17,230 nucleotides of DNA from Chloroflexota bacterium (lineage in GTDB: Bacteria; Chloroflexota; Limnocylindria; Limnocylindrales; CSP1-4), in assembly GCA_025355255.1 (NCBI GenBank), contig JANYAA010000291.1:1-17230 (forward strand). Direction: 5' to 3'. Below the pieces are notes generated by a model. It was not told the origin of the DNA, did no database searches, and was given only the letters and a program-made list of their open reading frames with translations. Of this stretch, positions 1 to 6,557 are shown piece by piece. The stretch's first letter is position 1. Each line of letters opens with the position of its first letter. Both the position numbers and the translations under genes were made by a program.

Positions 1-1256
1 CGCATGGTGGCCAGTGCGCGCCGCCACTCGGCGGCCGGCCGCCCCACGCCGGGCAGGACTAGGGCGATGACGCCCACGGCCAGCACCACGACGGACGCAA
101 TGATGATCAGGTCGCGCACCGGGAAGACGTCCGCAAGCCCCGCGCCCGCCATGCCGATGAGGAACACGACGTTGCGCATGACGAACATCGACGAGAAGAC
201 GCGGCCGCGGAGCTCGCGCGGCGTGTTGCGCTGGAGCAGGGTCTGCCGGGCAACGGACGTGGGCGAGTTGAAGAACCCGCTGACGATCACCCACAGGATG
301 CCGATCCAGATGTTGGGCGCCAGGCCGTACAGCACGCCTGAGATCCCCATGCCGGCGCAGCCGACGAAGATCCAGAGCCCCGTCTGGATGCGGTCCGAGT
401 AGCGGGCCATGAACAGGGAGCCTGCCACGAAGCCAACGGAGGTCAGGCCTTCCTGCAGGCCGTACTCGGCATCGCTGGCGCCCAGCACGCGGACGGCCAT
501 CGGCAGCAGCAGCACGTTCCACAGGCCAAACGCCAGCGACACGGGCGCGCCGATGAGGAACAGGGAGCGAAGCTCCTTCGACTGCGCGATGGTCTGCAGA
601 CCGATCTTGAGGTTGTCGATCACCACGCCCACGGTGGTGGGCTCGGCCGTCTCTACGCGGGCGTTCAGCTTGAGCAGCAGCACGCAACCGGCCGAGAAGA
701 TGAACGTGAGCGCGTCGATCCAGAAGGCCCAGCGGATGTCGATGGCGGCCAGCAGGCCAGCGCCGGCAAAGCCGATCGCGGTGGAGCCAAACGACGCGAT
801 CGACAGCATCGCGTTGGCGGCTTCGAGCTCCTCGTCGCTGGCGATCTCGGGGATGATGCTTTCGTAGGCCGGGTCGAAGAACTGTTTGACGCCGGCGTTG
901 AGCAGGATGGCGACAAACAGGAGATATGCGTTCAGGCCCAGCAGAAAGGGGATGGCCGCCACCACGACGCCCTGGAGCAGGTTGCTCACAAGCATCACCA
1001 TGCGGCGGTCGTAGCGGTCCACGAAGACGCCCGCCAGCAGGCCGACGATGAGGCTCGGCACCGCCGTGGCCATGAGGGTCATGCCCACGAGGAACGCCGA
1101 GCCCGTCACGCTGTACACGTAGATGGCGGCGGCGAGATCCGTCAGGGCGGAACCCGCGGTGGACACCAGCTGTGCCGTCCAGAGGAGCGTGAAGTCCCGC
1201 TTGCGGAAGACCGCGAACGGGGAGATGCGTGCGGGTGCGGCGGCCGTGCCCGTCAT
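1..1256 (-). CDS. MFS exporter, MFS_3/EntS-like (3' end outside window)
   Basis: Reading from the ATG at 1256 gives an open frame of about 418 codons that leaves the window without a stop, so the C-terminus is missing. The protein is strongly hydrophobic with repeated membrane segments. It has the MFS cytoplasmic loop motif A near residues 75-88 (GVFVDRYDRR) and a second-half signature LRGRVFSSMFVMRNV. These fit the drug/siderophore exporter branch of the major facilitator superfamily (EntS/MFS_3), which expels small molecules using the proton gradient. The substrate cannot be told from sequence. No clear Shine-Dalgarno lies before the ATG; a TTG three codons upstream is an alternative start. 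The gene follows ogt on the same strand but is separated by 358 bases, so it is probably a separate transcript. Family confidence is high and substrate confidence is nil. Confidence 0.88.
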   Translation of the reverse strand, partial: MTGTAAAPARISPFAVFRKRDFTLLWTAQLVSTAGSALTDLAAAIYVYSVTGSAFLVGMTLMATAVPSLIVGLLAGVFVDRYDRRMVMLVSNLLQGVVVAAIPFLLGLNAYLLFVAILLNAGVKQFFDPAYESIIPEIASDEELEAANAMLSIASFGSTAIGFAGAGLLAAIDIRWAFWIDALTFIFSAGCVLLLKLNARVETAEPTTVGVVIDNLKIGLQTIAQSKELRSLFLIGAPVSLAFGLWNVLLLPMAVRVLGASDAEYGLQEGLTSVGFVAGSLFMARYSDRIQTGLWIFVGCAGMGISGVLYGLAPNIWIGILWVIVSGFFNSPTSVARQTLLQRNTPRELRGRVFSSMFVMRNVVFLIGMAGAGLADVFPVRDLIIIASVVVLAVGVIALVLPGVGRPAAEWRRALATM

Positions 1257-1614
1257 TCGGGGCAACTCACAATTCGAAAGCCGAAGCTGGACATCCCCAA
1301 CCCTCCGCTCCCCACGCTCATGCCGGCGCGACTGGTCGGGTCGGATCCGGGCGTGAGGACCTCGGCAGTGTAACGGAGCGTCAACACGCGGTGTCGCCGA
1401 AGCCCCGCACGAGCCCTGCAGGTCCAGCCCCGCGGCTCACCCGGCGAGTCATCGCGCGCACGCGGGCACAGACGGCGCATCGTGTGAGCCGCCAAATGCA
1501 CGAGCGCGCCGAAGCAGCCCCTCGCGGCCCGTCCCGAGACCTAGATGACCCACCTGGTGAGGCTCTGCGCTGGATGACCCACCGGGTGAGCCGCTTGGGT
1601 TGGGGGACGCCGCC
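1257..1614. repeat. Gene-free gap with three copies of a 20-bp repeat
   Basis: No convincing gene was found between the MFS exporter and ogt. The gap holds three near-identical 20-bp words: 1544-1563 and 1573-1592 in one orientation, 29 bp apart, and 1434-1453 in the opposite orientation. Each contains a small dyad of the CACC-N-GGTG type; the most diverged copy has one arm altered. They could be regulator sites for the MFS gene, whose start lies about 180-340 bases downstream on the minus strand, or a small dispersed repeat. Short ORFs in the gap have no family signature and look like chance frames. Confidence 0.5.
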
Positions 1615-2175
1615 TCAGCGTCGGGCGGTGACGCCCTCGAGGGCAAGGAGCGCCGCCTTGAGGTCGAGCGCCGTCTCGATGCCGCCCCACGCAGCCGCGC
1701 CATAGCCGCCCAGCGAACCGTCACCGGCGATCACACGGTGGCAGGGGATCAGCAGGCTGACCGGGTTGCGCCCCACGGCCCCGCCCACCGCTCGAGCCGC
1801 GCCACGCCGGCCAATCCGCGCGGCGATCTCGCCGTAGCTTGCCGTGGACCCGCGGGGGATCGCCCGCACCGCGCCCAGGACCAGCTGGTCCCACGCTGGC
1901 CGGTCGCCAATCGCTAAGGGCAGCGCCGAGGTGTCGGGCGCGCCGCCGGCCAGGATCTCGGCCACCGCATCGGCTGCCCGGGCCGCAAGCGCCGCTGCCG
2001 CAGGCTCGTGCGATGCATCGGCCAGCGTCAACCCGCGGCGCGCCAGCCCTGCCGCGAGCCCTTCCGCGCTGCCCAGGAGCTCCACGGCAGCCACCCCGGC
2101 GCACGTCGCTGCAAGGTGGACGTCGCCCAGTTCAGTTGCCACGTGGCGGACCACCACTCGTGGTGCATAGAACAT
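1615..2175 (-). CDS. ogt: Methylated-DNA--protein-cysteine S-methyltransferase
   Basis: This 186-aa protein is the suicide repair enzyme that moves an alkyl group from O6-alkylguanine (or O4-alkylthymine) in DNA to its own cysteine. The active-site motif PCHRV is present, within NPVSLLIPCHRVIAGDGSLGG. It is preceded by the helix-turn-helix region IPRGSTASYGEIAARIGRRG with its arginine finger area. The N-terminal ribonuclease-H-like half is shorter and poorly conserved, as is usual in Ogt. No AlkA- or Ada-type DNA-binding domain is fused. The start is set at the ATG at 2175, which gives a normal length, but no clear Shine-Dalgarno precedes it and downstream GTG codons are possible. The gene is divergent from the dap operon, with about 50 bases between its start and the dap leader peptide. 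Confidence 0.92.
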   Translation of the reverse strand: MFYAPRVVVRHVATELGDVHLAATCAGVAAVELLGSAEGLAAGLARRGLTLADASHEPAAAALAARAADAVAEILAGGAPDTSALPLAIGDRPAWDQLVLGAVRAIPRGSTASYGEIAARIGRRGAARAVGGAVGRNPVSLLIPCHRVIAGDGSLGGYGAAAWGGIETALDLKAALLALEGVTARR

Positions 2176-2183
2176 ATTCACGC

Positions 2184-2196
2184 TGCAATCGTTGCA
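2184..2196. promoter_or_regulatory. Perfect 13-bp palindrome in the ogt/dap promoter region
   Basis: TGCAA-TCG-TTGCA is a perfect inverted repeat. It lies 8 bases upstream of the ogt start codon and overlaps the proposed -35 box of the dap leader promoter. This position suits an operator controlling one or both divergent transcripts. The binding protein is unknown and a 13-bp word may arise by chance. Confidence 0.35.
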
Positions 2197-2220
2197 CAAC
2201 CGAGCGGTACACGGCATACT
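2192..2220 (+). promoter_or_regulatory. Putative dap operon promoter
   Basis: TTGCAC at 2192-2197 and CATACT at 2215-2220 are separated by exactly 17 bp. The expected transcription start, about 2226-2228, is almost at the ATG of the short leader ORF at 2230. This matches the leaderless pattern seen at other genes in the window. Confidence 0.5.
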
Positions 2221-2229
2221 CACGTCCTG

Positions 2230-2307
2230 ATGACGCACCTCCACGCCGCCAACGCGAAAGCCAAAGCGCTGCGGCCCAGCCAGAAGGCTCGGGCCCTGAG
2301 GCTCTGA
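2230..2307 (+). CDS. Putative 25-aa leader peptide of the lysine operon
   Basis: A short ORF of 25 codons runs from the ATG at 2230 to the TGA at 2305-2307. Lysine codons fall at positions 10 (AAA), 12 (AAA) and 19 (AAG), with Arg at 15, 21 and 24; the rest is mainly Ala and Leu (core NAKAKALRPSQKARALRL). AAA is rare in the surrounding GC-rich genes, which nearly always use AAG, so two AAA codons stand out. The ORF lies between a promoter and a strong terminator-like hairpin upstream of dapB. That is the layout of translation-coupled attenuation, in which scarcity of charged tRNA-Lys would stall the ribosome. No Shine-Dalgarno is visible, but the promoter position suggests a nearly leaderless transcript. 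The reading as a leader peptide is inference from layout and codon content. Confidence 0.5.
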   Translation: MTHLHAANAKAKALRPSQKARALRL

Positions 2308-2358
2308 CGCGCGCGCAAGCGACGAGACACGAGCCTCCGGGACTGGAGGCGTCGAGGG

Positions 2359-2396
2359 GCCGCGGACACCAAGTGGTGACCGCGGCTTTTGTGTTT
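2359..2396 (+). terminator. Intrinsic terminator / attenuator hairpin before dapB
   Basis: GCCGCGG at 2359-2365 pairs with CCGCGGC at 2380-2386, and the inner arms CACCA (2367-2371) and TGGTG (2374-2378) also pair. The stem has one A-A mismatch and a tiny loop. It is followed directly by TTTTGTGTTT. No plus-strand gene other than the leader ORF lies upstream, so this terminator makes most sense as an attenuator in the dap leader. It ends 49 bases before the dapB start. Confidence 0.7.
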
Positions 2397-2445
2397 CTCG
2401 GACCTCCTGACCGGCGGCAGATCGCCACGAAAGGACAGTTCGGGA

Positions 2446-3186
2446 ATGCATCTCCTCCTCTACGGACCGGGTCGGCTGGGCGGGGCGGTTGCCTCGGCCG
2501 CCACCGCCGCGGGCTGGACCTGCACGCTTGTCGGCCGCCCGGCTGCGGGCGAGACCCGCGCGGACGCGCCCCTGGCTGACGTGGTGGTGGACACCTCGCT
2601 TGGCGACGCCGTCGCTGACAACCTCGCCCACGCGCTCGCCGCGGGTAACCGCGCGTTCATCCTGGCGGCCACGGGCTGGGACGCGGACATGCCCCGCGTC
2701 CGCGCGATGCTTCAGGAGCACGGCGCCGCGGCCGTCGTGGCCACCAACCTCTCGCTGGGCGCGGCGCTGTTCCTGCGCCTCGTGGAGACGGCCGCCGGCT
2801 GGTACGCCCGGGCTGGCGCCTTTGAGCCGTCCATCGTGGAGTGGCACCGCCGCGGCAAGGCCGATCGCCCGTCCGGCACCGCCCGCGCCATGGCCCGTCG
2901 CATAACCACCGCGGATCCCCGCTGGGCCGGCCCGGACGCGGCCGACGGCGACACCAGGCCCGCCCTCGACGTCTTCGGCATCCGCGCCGGCTCCAACCCG
3001 GGCTCCCATCTGGTGACGTTTGACGGCCAAGGCGAGTCGATCGAGCTCCGCATCGCCGCCCGCGACCGCACGGCCTACGCGGACGGCGCGCTCGCCGCGG
3101 CCCGCTGGCTCACGGCGGAGTGCCGCGCTCCCGGCATCCACGCGTTTGACGCAGTTGTTGACGACCTCCTGGCGGTGCCCGCATGA
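2446..3186 (+). CDS. dapB: 4-hydroxy-tetrahydrodipicolinate reductase
   Basis: This 246-aa cytoplasmic enzyme uses NAD(P)H to reduce hydroxy-tetrahydrodipicolinate to tetrahydrodipicolinate in the diaminopimelate/lysine pathway. The N-terminal Rossmann motif is YGPGRLGG. The catalytic segment WHRRGKADRPSGTA holds His134 and Lys138, equivalent to E. coli His159 and Lys163; the usual second His is Arg here. Also present are NLSLGAALFLRLVE and a C-terminal HLVTFDGQGESIELRIAARD block. The protein is somewhat shorter than the roughly 270-aa E. coli form. The ATG at 2446 was chosen because it places the Rossmann motif at the N-terminus and has AAAGGA about 10 bases upstream; an in-frame upstream extension has no family support. 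It is the first structural gene of dapB-dapA-dapD-lysA and sits behind the attenuator-like leader. Confidence 0.95.
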   Translation: MHLLLYGPGRLGGAVASAATAAGWTCTLVGRPAAGETRADAPLADVVVDTSLGDAVADNLAHALAAGNRAFILAATGWDADMPRVRAMLQEHGAAAVVATNLSLGAALFLRLVETAAGWYARAGAFEPSIVEWHRRGKADRPSGTARAMARRITTADPRWAGPDAADGDTRPALDVFGIRAGSNPGSHLVTFDGQGESIELRIAARDRTAYADGALAAARWLTAECRAPGIHAFDAVVDDLLAVPA

Positions 3187-3256
3187 AACAGCCGCCAAAG
3201 ACCCCCTCCCGCTGACCACCCTTCAGTCCAAACGGACACCCCAGGAGTCTCGCCCG

Positions 3257-4279
3257 ATGGCCCGCACCACGCCCCCCACCCACGGCACCGTCCCCGGCCT
3301 TCGCGGCGCGTTCACCGCGCTCGTCACCCCGTTCACCACAGACGGCACCCTCGACGAGGCCACGTTCCGCCGTCTGGTCGCCCGCCAGATCACCCTCGGC
3401 ATCGACGGCCTCGTCCCCGTCGGCACCACAGGCGAGAGCCCCACGCTCAGCGCCGAGGAGCGCGACCGGCTCATCGAGATCGCCATCGAGGAGGTCAACG
3501 CCCGCCCGTCGCGCACGCGGATCCCGGTCATCGCCGGCACGGGGAGCAACGACACCCGCGCCAGCATCGAGGCCACCCGGCGGGCCGCCGCCATGGGCGC
3601 CAACGCCGCGCTCATCGTCACGCCGTACTACAACAAGCCCGACCAACGCATGATCGAGGCGCACTTCCGCGCCATCGCCGATGAGGGTGGTCTGCCCATC
3701 GTCGTCTACAACGTCCCCGGGCGGACCGGCGTCAACGTTGACGCGGACACGTTCCTGCGGCTCGCCGAGCACCCGCGCGTCGTGGCGATCAAGGAGGCCA
3801 GCGCCAACATCGACCAGTTTGCGGTGATCTGCCGTGACCGCCCGCGTGACGTGGCCGTCCTCTCCGGTGACGACGCGGCAACGCTGGCGCTCCTCGCGAT
3901 GGGCGGCGACGGCGTGATCTCCGTGGCGTCCAACGAGCTGCCGGGCGAGATGTCCGCGCTGGTCCACGCGTGGCACGCGGGCGACGCGGCTGAGGCGCTG
4001 CGCATCCACAACCAGCTGCTCCCGCTGATGCGCGGCAACTTCCAGGGCGGGCCAAACCCGGTGCCGGCGAAGGCCGCGATGCTGGCGATGGGCCTGCTCG
4101 ACACGGACATGCTGCGCATGCCGATGCTGCCGATGGCCGATGCGGCGCGGACGCGCCTGGAGGGGATCCTCGATGGTATGGGGCTGCTTGGCCTGGCGGC
4201 GCGTGAGACGGCGGCGATGACCCCTGCGATGCCGACACAGCCGACCAACGTGGCCGAGCTTGTCGAGGCTGCCGCGTGA
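3257..4279 (+). CDS. dapA: 4-hydroxy-tetrahydrodipicolinate synthase
   Basis: This 340-aa TIM-barrel aldolase condenses pyruvate with aspartate semialdehyde, the committed step to diaminopimelate and lysine. Visible signatures are GTTGESPTLSAEER at the pyruvate site, TPYYNKP with catalytic Tyr near residue 125, and VVAIKEAS with the Schiff-base Lys179. The family norm is about 290-300 aa; the excess is an 18-residue N-terminal tail and a C-terminal extension rich in Ala, Pro and Thr. The ATG at 3257 has AGGAG 9 bases upstream. It lies 70 bases after dapB and shares GTGA with the next gene, so translational coupling is likely. Identification is secure; related N-acetylneuraminate lyases and similar aldolases are less likely given the dap neighbours. 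Confidence 0.96.
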   Translation: MARTTPPTHGTVPGLRGAFTALVTPFTTDGTLDEATFRRLVARQITLGIDGLVPVGTTGESPTLSAEERDRLIEIAIEEVNARPSRTRIPVIAGTGSNDTRASIEATRRAAAMGANAALIVTPYYNKPDQRMIEAHFRAIADEGGLPIVVYNVPGRTGVNVDADTFLRLAEHPRVVAIKEASANIDQFAVICRDRPRDVAVLSGDDAATLALLAMGGDGVISVASNELPGEMSALVHAWHAGDAAEALRIHNQLLPLMRGNFQGGPNPVPAKAAMLAMGLLDTDMLRMPMLPMADAARTRLEGILDGMGLLGLAARETAAMTPAMPTQPTNVAELVEAAA

Positions 4280-5097
4280 CGGAGGCATCGGCTGCCCCCG
4301 CCGAGGCTTCGATCCTCAACGAGCTTGACGCCGGGCGCCGGCGCGCCGCGGTGCCGGAACCCTCAGCACCCGGCGGCTGGCGCGCAGACCCGGAGGTCAA
4401 GGCGGCGATCCTCGCGTGCTTCCGCGATCGGGCGACGGCAACCTGGGATCTCGACGGCGCCCTGCGCTTTCGGGACCGCGTGGGGCTGCCCGTGAAGCGG
4501 GTGCTGGACGGACCGGAGGCCGATGCGGCGCTGGCCGCCGGTCGGCCATGGCGGATCGTCCCCGGCGGCACGTCGCTGCGGGCTGGCGTCTACCTCGGCC
4601 CGGGCGTCGTGGTCATGCCGCCCTCGTTTGTGAACGTGGGCGCCTGGATCGGCGAGGACACCATGGTGGACAGCCATGTCCTCGTTGGCTCCTGCGCCCA
4701 GATCGGCGCGCGGGTCCATCTCTCGGCCGGCGTGACCATCGGCGGCGTCCTGGAGCCTGCGGGTGCGCGCCCGGTCATCGTGGAGGACGGCGCCTTTGTG
4801 AGCGCCGGGTGCTCGCTGCTGGAGGGCGTCCTCGTTGGCGCAGGTGCCGTGCTGGGTGCGGGTGTGATCCTCACCGGGACGTCCCGCCTGTACGACCTCG
4901 TCCGCGGCCGCGTGCTTCAGGGGACAACCGAGGCGCCGCTCGTCGTGCCGCCGGGCGCCGTGGTGGTCCCGGGCACGCGTGCCCTCGGTGGCGCCTTTGC
5001 GGAGGAGCACGGGCTCTCCGCGGCAGTGGCGCTGCTGGTCAAGGACCGCGACACTGGCACCGACGCCCGCGTTGCTCTTGAGGATGTGCTTCGATGA
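4276..5097 (+). CDS. dapD: Tetrahydrodipicolinate N-succinyltransferase
   Basis: This 273-aa enzyme transfers succinyl from succinyl-CoA to tetrahydrodipicolinate, which places the organism on the succinylase branch of lysine synthesis. The N-terminal helical part has the LNELDAGRRRAA and VKAAILACFRDR blocks typical of DapD. From about residue 105 a left-handed beta-helix of hexapeptide repeats begins, with family-specific stretches PPSFVNVGAWIGEDTMVDSH, VGSCAQIGARVHLSAG and IGGVLEPAGARPVIVED. The length equals that of E. coli DapD. The start is GTG at 4276, overlapping the dapA stop by four bases. The gene in turn overlaps lysA by ATGA. The next pathway genes, dapC and dapE, are not in the window and must lie elsewhere. 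Confidence 0.95.
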   Translation: MTEASAAPAEASILNELDAGRRRAAVPEPSAPGGWRADPEVKAAILACFRDRATATWDLDGALRFRDRVGLPVKRVLDGPEADAALAAGRPWRIVPGGTSLRAGVYLGPGVVVMPPSFVNVGAWIGEDTMVDSHVLVGSCAQIGARVHLSAGVTIGGVLEPAGARPVIVEDGAFVSAGCSLLEGVLVGAGAVLGAGVILTGTSRLYDLVRGRVLQGTTEAPLVVPPGAVVVPGTRALGGAFAEEHGLSAAVALLVKDRDTGTDARVALEDVLR

Positions 5098-6455
5098 TGG
5101 TCCGCGAGCCTGGCCCGTCGCCCGCGCGTGTGGATGCGCCCGCGATCCGTCGTGGCCGTCCGCTGGCACGCAACGAGATCCTGCGCAACGGCCGGCTTGG
5201 CGGCATCGCCCCGGCGGAGCTCGCGGAGCGCTTCGGCACGCCGTTCTACGCCTACGACCTCGACGTGGTCACGCGCCAGGTGGCCGCCCTGCGAACCGCG
5301 CTGCCGCCGGTGTTCGACCTCGCGTATGCCGTCAAGGCCAACCCCAACCTCGCGGTGCTGCGCCATCAGGCTTCGCTTGGCCTTGGTGCGGACGTGGCGT
5401 CCGGCGGCGAGCTGCGCCATGTCCTGCGCGCCGGGTTTGCGCCGGAGCACATCGTCTTCACCGGTCCAGGCAAGCGTGACGACGAGCTGGCAGCGGCCGT
5501 GGCGGCCGGTGTCCGCGTGGTCACCGTGGAATCGGTGGGGGAGCTGCGGCGTCTGGCGCGGATCGCGGAGGCGCATTCCCGTCGCCAGCCAATCCTCCTG
5601 CGTGCCGCGGCCGTTGAGGCGGCACGTCACGAGCGGGTGCGGATCATCGGCGACGAGGGCGCCGGCAAGTTCGGGATGGACGAGGCGGACCTGGCCATCG
5701 CCGCTGCCGAGGCCGTGGCCTCGCCTTGGCTTGAACCCCTTGGTCTGCACGCGTTTGGCGCGTCCAACCTGCTCGACGCGCACGCCCTGGCGGGTCATGT
5801 CGAGGCCACCGTGGCTATGGCCGTGCGCATCGCTGCCGATGCTGGCTTTGCGCTGCGGCTGGTGGACTGCGGCGGCGGTCTCGGCATCCCATACGACGTG
5901 CACGAGCCCGTGCTGGACGTCGCGCTGCTGGGGTCCCGCCTCGCGACGCTGGCGTTGCGTCTGGCCGCCGATCCCGCAACTGCCGACACCCGGCTCCTGC
6001 TCGAGCCCGGCCGCTACCTCGTGGGCCCGTCCGGCGCGTACGTCGCCCGGGTCACGGAGCGCAAGGAGGTTGCCGGCCACCACGTGGTGATTCTCGATGG
6101 CGGCATCCACCACGTCCTGCGGCCCACGCTCGTGGGGCAGGAGCACCGCGTCCGCGTCCTGACCGGCGTCGCGGCGGGCTCGGCTGCTGGCCCCGGCAGG
6201 TTCCCCGTCACCATCGCGGGACCCCTGTGTACAGGGCTGGACGTCTTCGTCCACTCGGGCGTCATGGCGCTGCCCGACCCGGGTGATCTGGTGGCCGTGC
6301 TGGACGTTGGCGCCTACGGGGCCACCGAATCGATGCCGTTCTTCCTGTCGCACGCCCTCCCGCCCGAGATCGCCATCCGGGGCGGCGAGGCCTGGGTGGC
6401 CCGCCCGCGCATCGACCCTGACGTCTGGCTGGGCTGGCAGGTGGGCGAGCCCTAG
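5094..6455 (+). CDS. lysA: LysA-like PLP-dependent decarboxylase (probable DAP decarboxylase)
   Basis: This 453-aa fold-type III PLP enzyme most likely removes CO2 from meso-diaminopimelate to give lysine, as the last gene of the dap operon. PLP-binding Lys81 is in YAVKANPN. GAGKFGMDEADL, the glycine-rich LVDCGGGLGIPY, LEPGRYL and GAYG are also present. However, the C-terminal active-site block reads GPLCTGLDVF and GAYGATESMPFFLSH, instead of the CESGD and GAYGxxMSSNYN forms of classical LysA. The specificity helix region reads LHAFGASN rather than LHxHIGSQ. These features resemble the BtrK/PvsE branch that acts on carrier-bound or siderophore precursors. Context supports DAP as substrate, while the motifs leave room for another. 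The start ATG overlaps the dapD stop as ATGA. The N-terminus is about 30 residues longer than needed. Confidence 0.75.
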   Translation: MMVREPGPSPARVDAPAIRRGRPLARNEILRNGRLGGIAPAELAERFGTPFYAYDLDVVTRQVAALRTALPPVFDLAYAVKANPNLAVLRHQASLGLGADVASGGELRHVLRAGFAPEHIVFTGPGKRDDELAAAVAAGVRVVTVESVGELRRLARIAEAHSRRQPILLRAAAVEAARHERVRIIGDEGAGKFGMDEADLAIAAAEAVASPWLEPLGLHAFGASNLLDAHALAGHVEATVAMAVRIAADAGFALRLVDCGGGLGIPYDVHEPVLDVALLGSRLATLALRLAADPATADTRLLLEPGRYLVGPSGAYVARVTERKEVAGHHVVILDGGIHHVLRPTLVGQEHRVRVLTGVAAGSAAGPGRFPVTIAGPLCTGLDVFVHSGVMALPDPGDLVAVLDVGAYGATESMPFFLSHALPPEIAIRGGEAWVARPRIDPDVWLGWQVGEP

Positions 6456-6468
6456 GCACGCGTTGACG

Positions 6469-6527
6469 TGGCGCCAACGGCAGCCCCCGTACCGGCGAAG
6501 TTGTGACCTTCGGCACATCTGGCGCCA
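6469..6527. repeat. Two TGGCGCCA palindromes upstream of copA
   Basis: The 8-bp palindrome TGGCGCCA occurs at 6469-6476 and again at 6520-6527. The second copy sits where the -35 element of the copA promoter would be. The pair is a candidate operator for a copper-responsive or other regulator; no regulator gene lies next to copA. The word is GC-rich and could recur by chance. Confidence 0.3.
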
Positions 6528-6541
6528 GCGCGACTCGCCGG

Positions 6542-6547
6542 TATACT
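6542..6547 (+). promoter_or_regulatory. copA -10 box (TATACT)
   Basis: TATACT lies 10 bases before the copA ATG with no Shine-Dalgarno between, so transcription should start only a few bases before the start codon. ATACT-CCCCTCC-AGTAT (6543-6559) is an inverted repeat spanning the -10 box and start codon, with a C-rich centre faintly like CsoR sites. No good -35 box is seen. Confidence 0.55.
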
Positions 6548-6557
6548 CCCCTCCAGT

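Noticed and set aside
2371..2385. T-box-like sequence (AGTGGTGACCGCGG) upstream of dapB
   Set aside because: It resembles the T-box antiterminator core, but the same bases pair completely as the 3' half of a simple terminator hairpin, and I see no stem I with a specifier loop. A T-box search with a covariance model would settle it.
2226..2445. Lysine riboswitch (L box) in the dap leader
   Set aside because: The conserved L-box junction sequences are not present and the leader is short with a Lys-codon ORF instead.
1615..3219. 534-codon minus-strand frame across ogt and dapB
   Set aside because: Only the part up to 2175 matches Ogt; the rest is antisense to dapB and has no family signature, typical of long chance frames in GC-rich DNA.
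3110..4288. 392-codon minus-strand frame opposite dapA
   Set aside because: Shadow frame; dapA on the plus strand has all catalytic motifs.
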